This document shows, piece after piece, positions 37,528-43,330 of a stretch of DNA of 43,330 nt. The DNA is from Gammaproteobacteria bacterium (GTDB lineage Bacteria; Pseudomonadota; Gammaproteobacteria; Chromatiales; Chromatiaceae). Below the pieces are notes generated by a model. The model did not search any database and was not told where the DNA came from. It saw nothing but the letters and a program-made list of their open reading frames with translations. Within the stretch, counting starts at the first letter, position 1, and every line of letters starts with the position of its first letter. The translations under genes and the position numbers were made by a program. Where the stretch lies: assembly GCA_020445255.1 (NCBI GenBank), contig JAGRGY010000022.1, forward strand, positions 17,767 through 61,096, in the 5' to 3' direction.

Positions 37528-39953
37528 TGCTTGAGCGCCTCTGTCAGGTGGGGGGCGAATTCGTCGGGTCCCTTGAAGCCGAGCAGACGCAGGTGGCGGC
37601 GTTCGGCGCCATCCGGGCCCCAGAAGATCATTGCCGGCGGCGCCGGGATGCCGATGTGTTGCTGCAGCGCCCTGTCGTCATCGTCATTGTCGGTCACGTC
37701 GGCCTGCAACAGTACCATCTTCGACATCGCCTCGCTCACGGCGGGGTCGGGGAAGGTGTTCTTCTCCATCAGCTTGCAGTAGATGCACCAGTCGGCGTAG
37801 AAATCGAGCATCACCGCCTTGTGCTCGGTCCTGGCGGCGGCCAGCGCGGCGTTCAGGTCGGCGACGGTCTTGACCCGCTTGAACGTGACATGCTGCTCGG
37901 CCGCCGAACCGCCTCCGCCGACACCACCCAGCACGACGCCGCGCAGAGGCTGCAGCGTGTCGTTGCCGTTGGCGGCCGCGCCGATGAAGAACAGCGTGCC
38001 GTAAATCAGCATCGCGACGCCGACCCCCTTCCACAGCTTGCGCCAGCCGCTGGCGTCTTCGGGCAGGTGGCTGATGGCACCCATGTAGATCGCCGATACG
38101 ACCAGCAGCGCCCCCCACAACAGCATCGCGGCGACCGGCGATATGATGCGTTCCAGCAGATAGATCGCCACGCCGAGCATGACCACGCCGAACACGGCCT
38201 TCACGGTGTCCATCCAGGCGCCGGCGCGCGGCAGCAGCTTGCCTGCCGATGTGCCGATCGCAATCAGCGGCGCGCCCATGCCCATCGACATCGCGAACAG
38301 TGCCAGACCGCCGAGCACGGCGTCGCCGGTCTGGCCGATGTAGATCAGCGCCCCGGCCAGCGGCGGCGCGACACAGGGTCCGACGATCAGTGCCGACAGC
38401 AGCCCCATGATGCCGGCGCCGACCAGGCTGCCGCCCTCCTGCTTGTTGCTGATCTCGGTCAGCTTCGACTGCAGGCCCGATGGCAGTTGCAGGTCGTAGA
38501 AGCCGAACATCGAGAATGCCAGCGCGACGAACACCAGCGCGAAGATCGTGATCGCGACCGGGTTCTGCAGCATCGCCTGCAGGTTCTCCCCGGCCAGCGC
38601 CGCGAACACACCGGCAACGGTGTAGGTGAGCGCCATCGCCAGGACGTAAACCAGCGACAGCATGAAGGCCTTGCGTGCGGTGATGCTGCTGCCGTGACCG
38701 GTAATGATCCCCGACAGGATCGGGATCATCGGGAACACGCAGGGCGTGAACGCGAGCCCCAGGCCGATCAGGAAGAAGGCCCCGACCACGACCCAGGTGC
38801 TCTGTCCGGCGATCATCGACGCGATCTCGTCCTGCTCCGACTGCCTGGCCTGCGTGGTCCCGGCCGGCGTCGACGCGGTCGTTGCCGTCGCTGCGGGCTG
38901 CGCCACCGATGCGGCGGCCACGGTGGTCGCGCCGGATGCGGCCGGCAGATCGATCTTGAAGACCTGTTTCTGCGGCGGATAGCAGATCCCGCGCTCGGCG
39001 CAGCCCTGGTAGGAGGCGGTCAGCGTGACCGTCGTCGCATCGGTATTGCTGCGCACCAGCGGTATGTCGAGATCGATCATGTGGTGGTAGACGGCGACGT
39101 CGCCGATGCTGCCATCGGGCTTGATCGAGTCCTTCTTGATGTCCGGTCGCGGCAGCTCGTAGCTGCCGAGCTGGACGCCGTCTGCCTCGAGTGAAAGCTT
39201 GACCTTGTTCTGATACAGGTAGGTGCCGTCGGCGATTGTCCACTGCACCTGCAATCGGCTGCCGTCGGTGCCGTAGGCTGCCACCTGAAAGGCCTGCTCG
39301 GGCGACAGGATGTCGTCCTCGCCTATGCCGATGCCGAGGTCCTGGCCGAGTGCCGCCAGCTCCGTGAGCGGATCACCGCCGGCGTTCGGCGCCGGTTCGT
39401 CCGTGGCCGGCGCGGCGGCGACCGCAGCCACTGCGTCGCCGGTCTCGGCGCCCGCCGTGGCGCTGCCGCTCGGCGCAAAGTCCTCGACGCGCTTCGGATC
39501 CACCGGCGGGGGTATGTCGTCGCTCTGGTTCAGTGCCACCAGCACGGTCTGCATATGCGGCGGGTAGCAGATGCCCGCATCGGCACAGCCCTGCGAGCGT
39601 GCCCTGAGCGCCAGCGTGTCGGTGCCCGCCGGGACGGCGCTCAGTGGCACCGCGATCCTGACCCGTTCGCGATATACCTCGACGTCGCCGAATACCGGAT
39701 CGTTCTTGGTTTCGGCCTGTGGCATGTCCGGATCGCCGAGTTCGACGCCCGGTGTGTCACTGATGAAACGGAACTTGCTCCGGTACATGTAGTACCCGTC
39801 GGCGATCTGCCAGTCGAAGGCGACCGATTTGCCGTCCTCGGACAGCGCCGAGATCGCAAACGCCTGGTCGGGCTTGAGGAATTCCTGTTCGTCCTGTGCG
39901 GCTGCGGCGAGCGCCGTCAGCATCAGGGTCAAAGCGATCAGCTTTTTGTACAT
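37524..39953 (-). CDS. dsbD: Thiol:disulfide interchange protein DsbD with duplicated alpha domain
   Basis: The 809-residue protein moves electrons from cytoplasmic thioredoxin to periplasmic partners. After a signal peptide it has two tandem alpha-type domains: residues about 25-142 with C123 and C129 (QGCADAGICYPP), and about 215-334 with C318 and C324 (QGCAERGICYPP). The membrane part has FTPCVFPMIP (C405) and VGPCVAPP (C526). The C-terminal gamma thioredoxin domain has WCIYC (C723 and C726). E. coli DsbD has one alpha domain and 565 residues. The 5' end overlaps cutA by 16 nt; GTG 39965 is an alternative start. Confidence 0.93.
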   Translation of the reverse strand: MYKKLIALTLMLTALAAAAQDEQEFLKPDQAFAISALSEDGKSVAFDWQIADGYYMYRSKFRFISDTPGVELGDPDMPQAETKNDPVFGDVEVYRERVRIAVPLSAVPAGTDTLALRARSQGCADAGICYPPHMQTVLVALNQSDDIPPPVDPKRVEDFAPSGSATAGAETGDAVAAVAAAPATDEPAPNAGGDPLTELAALGQDLGIGIGEDDILSPEQAFQVAAYGTDGSRLQVQWTIADGTYLYQNKVKLSLEADGVQLGSYELPRPDIKKDSIKPDGSIGDVAVYHHMIDLDIPLVRSNTDATTVTLTASYQGCAERGICYPPQKQVFKIDLPAASGATTVAAASVAQPAATATTASTPAGTTQARQSEQDEIASMIAGQSTWVVVGAFFLIGLGLAFTPCVFPMIPILSGIITGHGSSITARKAFMLSLVYVLAMALTYTVAGVFAALAGENLQAMLQNPVAITIFALVFVALAFSMFGFYDLQLPSGLQSKLTEISNKQEGGSLVGAGIMGLLSALIVGPCVAPPLAGALIYIGQTGDAVLGGLALFAMSMGMGAPLIAIGTSAGKLLPRAGAWMDTVKAVFGVVMLGVAIYLLERIISPVAAMLLWGALLVVSAIYMGAISHLPEDASGWRKLWKGVGVAMLIYGTLFFIGAAANGNDTLQPLRGVVLGGVGGGGSAAEQHVTFKRVKTVADLNAALAAARTEHKAVMLDFYADWCIYCKLMEKNTFPDPAVSEAMSKMVLLQADVTDNDDDDRALQQHIGIPAPPAMIFWGPDGAERRHLRLLGFKGPDEFAPHLTEALKQ

Positions 39954-40258
39954 GCGTCGATCCACTGCAGATAGTCGTCGAGGCCCGCGGTGATCGGAAC
40001 GGCGATGACCTCGGGCAGTTCATAGGGGTGGCCGTCGACGATCGCACGCTCCAGCGCCGGGTATGCCGCACGCGTGGTCTTGATGGTCAACATGACTTCG
40101 CGGCCGCGCTCGAGGCGACCGTGCCACCGGTAAACAGACGTTACAGCGGCGCCGATATTCACGCAGGCGGCCAGGCCGCGTTCGACCAACTGCCCGGCGA
40201 GGTGCTCACCGCTCTCGCCGTCGGGCAGCGTAGTGATCACCAGCAGCGGTTCGGTCAT
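39938..40258 (-). CDS. cutA: Divalent-cation tolerance protein CutA
   Basis: The 106-residue protein matches the trimeric CutA family: LLVITTLPDGESGEHLAGQLVE, GLAACVNI with the conserved cysteine, VYRWHGRLERGREVMLTIKT, and HPYELPEVIAVPI. The role is linked to copper and other cation tolerance, though its biochemistry is unsettled. ATG 40258 follows GAGGGG. It heads a minus-strand run with dsbD and tlpA, as in many gammaproteobacteria where cutA and dsbD are adjacent. Confidence 0.95.
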   Translation of the reverse strand: MTEPLLVITTLPDGESGEHLAGQLVERGLAACVNIGAAVTSVYRWHGRLERGREVMLTIKTTRAAYPALERAIVDGHPYELPEVIAVPITAGLDDYLQWIDACTKS

Positions 40259-40563
40259 GGATCCCCTCGTCGATGCGCCGCTCGGCGCCGGATCACCGGC
40301 GACGGCGAATTGGGGCGCTAGTGTAATGCGGATCGCGGTGCCGGTTCGAACGCGCAATGGGGCCACCGGCGATGGCTGTTGCCCAACGGCTCAGACCGCG
40401 CGATGCGCCGGACTGTTGCACCAACCGCGCAGATCGCGCGGGCATCGCGTTTGCCGGGGGACGTGATTCGGCACCCGTCAGGTTGAACCGTGAACCGCGG
40501 CTGTGTTCAGCTGTCGCAGTACCCGGACACCGGGGCCTCCCGGCCCCATCAAGGGCGAGACCG
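40259..40563. other. 305-bp gap between divergent cutA and fxsA
   Basis: I see no gene here. Open frames across it are out of register with any family and look like background. The only structure noted is GGGGCC (40532-40537) with GGCCCC (40542-40547) around TCCC, a strong 6-bp hairpin 16 bp upstream of the fxsA start codon, immediately before its ribosome site. It could be part of the fxsA leader. Promoter boxes were not convincing on either strand. Confidence 0.5.
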
Positions 40564-41004
40564 ATGCCACTGTTGATTTTCCTGGTAATTTTTGTCGGCG
40601 CGCCGCTGGTCGAGCTGTATCTGCTGATCGAGGTCGGCAGTGTGATCGGTGCATTGCCGACGATCGCGCTGTCGCTGTTCACCGCCGCGCTCGGCGGCTG
40701 GCTGGTGCGTATGCAAGGCTTTGCGGTGCTGTTTCGCGCGCAGTCGGCGCTCGCCGCGCGCGAGGTGCCGGCGATCGAACTGCTCGAGGGTGCCCTGCTG
40801 CTGCTGGCCGGACTGGCGTTGCTGCTGCCGGGTTTCATCACCGACGCGATCGGCTTCCTGTTGCTGATCGCCCCGCTGCGGCGCTGGGCGATCGTGCGCT
40901 GGCTGAAAGCGCGCGGCACGCTGACGCCGGCGCCGCGGCCATCGGCGCGCCCCGAGCAGCGCGCCGACCACATCATCGAGGGCGATTACCGCCGCGAGGA
41001 TTAG
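40564..41004 (+). CDS. fxsA: FxsA family membrane protein
   Basis: The 146-residue protein has hydrophobic helices over about residues 3-45 and 70-100. It carries family features APLVELYLLIEVGSVIG, ALGGWLVRMQG, and LLPGFITDAIGFLLLIAPLR. A charged C-terminal tail follows (RPSARPEQRADHIIEGDYRRED). FxsA in E. coli suppresses phage T7 F-exclusion when overproduced; its native role is unknown. Its position just before groES is typical. The start ATG follows AAGGGCGAGACC. Confidence 0.93.
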   Translation: MPLLIFLVIFVGAPLVELYLLIEVGSVIGALPTIALSLFTAALGGWLVRMQGFAVLFRAQSALAAREVPAIELLEGALLLLAGLALLLPGFITDAIGFLLLIAPLRRWAIVRWLKARGTLTPAPRPSARPEQRADHIIEGDYRRED

Positions 41005-41104
41005 GTTTGCAGGAAAGCGGAAGCGGGTCAGTACCTTCTGGCGGGTGAGGGGACGGTACGGATCTGTGACGACGGGTGACGCCCCCTGTTGCCCGTCCGT
41101 ACGA

Positions 41105-41605
41105 TCACTGCATCGCGACGGGTCTGCCGGTCGCGACCGCGACCAGTTCGACGAACCGCCCGAACCCGGCGGACAGTTCCTCGAATACGCACGTGCAGCC
41201 ATCGGTGTGGGGCGATCTCTGGCCAAGGTAGGCATAGGCGTTGCCGCCCATCGCCACGCAGTAGTCCAGGTCGGTGAAGTGCCGGCTCAGGCGCCCGGCG
41301 AACAGGCCGCCGACGAACAGGGCGAGGTCGCCGAGCCGTTGCAGCCACAGCCGCCGTTCGTGTTCGCTGCCGGCCGCCAGCGCGTCGCCGTACAAAACGG
41401 CCAGCGGGCGCAGCCGCAACCGGCCGTCGTCGTAGTCGAACAGGTAGTCGCTGTGTGCATGGTTGGCCAGCAGCAGCACCAGGTAGTGCAGCGTGGCGGG
41501 CTCGGCGCGTACGTGGCGCCGGTCGGCGGCCTCGTGCACGGCACCGTGGAAGTACTCGGTCAGGCCCGTTGTTCGGATCAGCGTGTTGCCGTCGTGCTTT
41601 GACAT
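41105..41605 (-). CDS. Conserved-looking hypothetical protein
   Basis: I do not recognise a function. The 166-residue product from ATG 41605 has an AAGGAGG ribosome site, so translation is likely. It is mostly helical. Distinct segments are LHYLVLLLANHAHSDYLFDYDDG, RPLAVLYGDALAAGS, RLGDLALFVGGLFAG and DYCVAMGGNAYAYLG, the last a compact glycine-rich motif. No signal peptide or clear transmembrane segment is present. It lies divergently from groES across a 269-bp regulatory gap and is convergent with fxsA. A stress link is only suggested by position. Confidence 0.7.
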   Translation of the reverse strand: MSKHDGNTLIRTTGLTEYFHGAVHEAADRRHVRAEPATLHYLVLLLANHAHSDYLFDYDDGRLRLRPLAVLYGDALAAGSEHERRLWLQRLGDLALFVGGLFAGRLSRHFTDLDYCVAMGGNAYAYLGQRSPHTDGCTCVFEELSAGFGRFVELVAVATGRPVAMQ

Positions 41606-41755
41606 GACGCGTTCCTCCTTCGTCACTGCCCGCCGGGCTCGATCTCGAAGCCCGCTCGACGGGTTTTACGGCAATTTTGGAAAAATGTTTAGTTATCAGC
41701 AGTTTGAGACTGCGAGTGCCAGCCGCCGACGGGAGGAATTTTTTCTGCCGGCGCC

Positions 41756-41784
41756 CTTGACTTGCCTCCGATCGCCCCTATTAT
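41756..41784 (+). promoter_or_regulatory. Overlapping sigma-32 and sigma-70 promoters of groESL
   Basis: CTTGACT (41756-41762) and CCCCTATTA (41775-41783) match the heat-shock sigma-32 boxes with a 12-bp gap. The same DNA also reads as TTGACT (41757-41762) and TATTAT (41779-41784) 16 bp apart, each 5/6 to sigma-70. Both lie directly upstream of the CIRCE element, about 90 bp before groES. Two sigma factors using one site is inference from sequence. Confidence 0.7.
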
Positions 41785-41810
41785 TGGCACTCGTCAAGAG
41801 CGAGTGCTAA
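41784..41810 (+). promoter_or_regulatory. CIRCE operator (HrcA-binding inverted repeat)
   Basis: TTGGCACTC at 41784-41792, a 9-bp spacer, and GAGTGCTAA at 41802-41810 reproduce the CIRCE consensus TTAGCACTC-N9-GAGTGCTAA with one mismatch. The repeat starts at the last base of the -10 box and covers the expected transcription start, the usual place for HrcA repression. hrcA itself is not in this window. Confidence 0.92.
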
Positions 41811-41874
41811 CAAGGCGCCGCCAGAAAATCACTGAAGTTCAAACACTTTTCGACAACTCAGGAGTTATCGGTAG

Positions 41875-42165
41875 ATGAAAATTCGTCCCCTGCATGACCG
41901 CGTGGTCGTCCGTCGCAAGGAAGAGGAAACCACCACGCCCGGCGGGATCGTGCTGCCGGGTTCGGCCACCGAGAAGCCGGTTCAGGGCGAGGTGCTCGCC
42001 ACCGGCAAGGGCAAGATCCTCGAAAGCGGCGACGTGCGTCCGATGGACGTCAAGGTCGGCGACACGGTGCTGTTCGGCAAGTACTCGGGCACCGAGGTGA
42101 AGATCGACGGCGAGGAGGTGCTGGTGATGCGCGAGGAAGACATCATGGGCGTCCTCGAGGGCTGA
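41875..42165 (+). CDS. groES: Co-chaperonin GroES
   Basis: The 96-residue protein forms the heptameric lid of GroEL. It starts [21 protein letters not shown], has the mobile loop [13 protein letters not shown], and continues with [12 protein letters not shown] and [17 protein letters not shown]. The start follows CAGGAG at about 10 nt. Expression is expected to respond to heat through the upstream sigma-32 promoter and CIRCE site. groEL follows after 59 bp. Confidence 0.98.
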   Translation: MKIRPLHDRVVVRRKEEETTTPGGIVLPGSATEKPVQGEVLATGKGKILESGDVRPMDVKVGDTVLFGKYSGTEVKIDGEEVLVMREEDIMGVLEG

Positions 42166-42218
42166 GCGTCGAGCTCGCACCACCACCAACACTGCAAGTA
42201 ACTGAATTGATTGGGTAA

Positions 42219-43330
<1,112 letters not shown>

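Noticed and set aside
37266..39194. Long plus-strand frame opposite dsbD and tlpA
   Set aside because: It is rich in Arg, Gln and His with no domain, typical of antisense frames in high-GC genes.
40335..40360. GGTTCGAA resembling a tRNA T-arm
   Set aside because: No acceptor, D-arm or anticodon stem can be built around it.

Overview
The window reads as chromosomal core sequence of a high-GC gammaproteobacterium, with few accessory genes and no mobile element, CRISPR array, rRNA or tRNA that I could find. Two gene orders point to the group: aroQ-accB-accC-prmA-(DUF3426 gene)-dusB-fis-purH on one strand, and fxsA-groES-groEL beside divergent cutA-dsbD-tlpA. A CIRCE operator in front of groESL rules out a close E. 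coli relative and fits Chromatiales-like or Xanthomonas-like lineages. The exact genus cannot be read from this alone.

Layout. 1-4153 (plus): the 3' end of rho, a MurU-like sugar nucleotidyltransferase, a GCS2-type amidoligase overlapping an AstE/AspA-type zinc amidohydrolase, and a DnaQ-fold exonuclease. 4163-9759 (minus): a PitA phosphate transporter coupled to a PstS-like binding protein, a secreted HExxH protein, and a lipA-elyC pair. 9874-11240 (plus): qmcA-nfeD. 11461-16264 (minus): an HDOD protein and a 1271-residue FAD/Fe-S oxidoreductase. 16442-17843 (plus): a DoxX-like protein and a hydroxypyruvate reductase-like enzyme. 17869-21060 (minus): a chemoreceptor, a periplasmic rhodanese and ttcA. 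21210-25312: a multidomain membrane protein ending in a GspG-like domain, a histidine phosphatase, a convergent phosphoesterase, a uracil-DNA glycosylase-like protein and a secreted dienelactone hydrolase. 25591-28805 (minus): msrA, a VanZ-like gene, purD, a small CxxxCxxC protein and an HNH-like protein, followed by a plus-strand alkyltransferase-like protein. 29411-36784 (minus): the purH to aroQ block. 36973-40258 (minus): tlpA, dsbD and cutA. 40564 to the end: fxsA, an unknown minus-strand gene, then groES and a truncated groEL.

How genes work together. accB/accC supply biotin carboxylase for fatty acid synthesis, and purD/purH belong to purine synthesis. dusB-fis couples tRNA modification to a nucleoid protein. 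cutA-dsbD-tlpA handles metal tolerance and periplasmic thiol transfer. groESL appears to be under combined sigma-32/sigma-70 and HrcA control.

The observations most worth following are: (1) the pitA/PstS-like pair, joined by a 4-nt overlap behind a promoter with an embedded inverted repeat; (2) the amidoligase/deacylase pair; (3) the four-part protein at 21210-22718; (4) DsbD with a duplicated alpha domain; (5) a 53-codon gene candidate that exactly fills the prmA-DUF3426 gap; (6) a near-perfect 20-bp palindrome before the secreted HExxH protein; and (7) five operon junctions that all use the same GTGA overlap. Start codons, promoters and hairpins were read by eye; no alignment or search was run.
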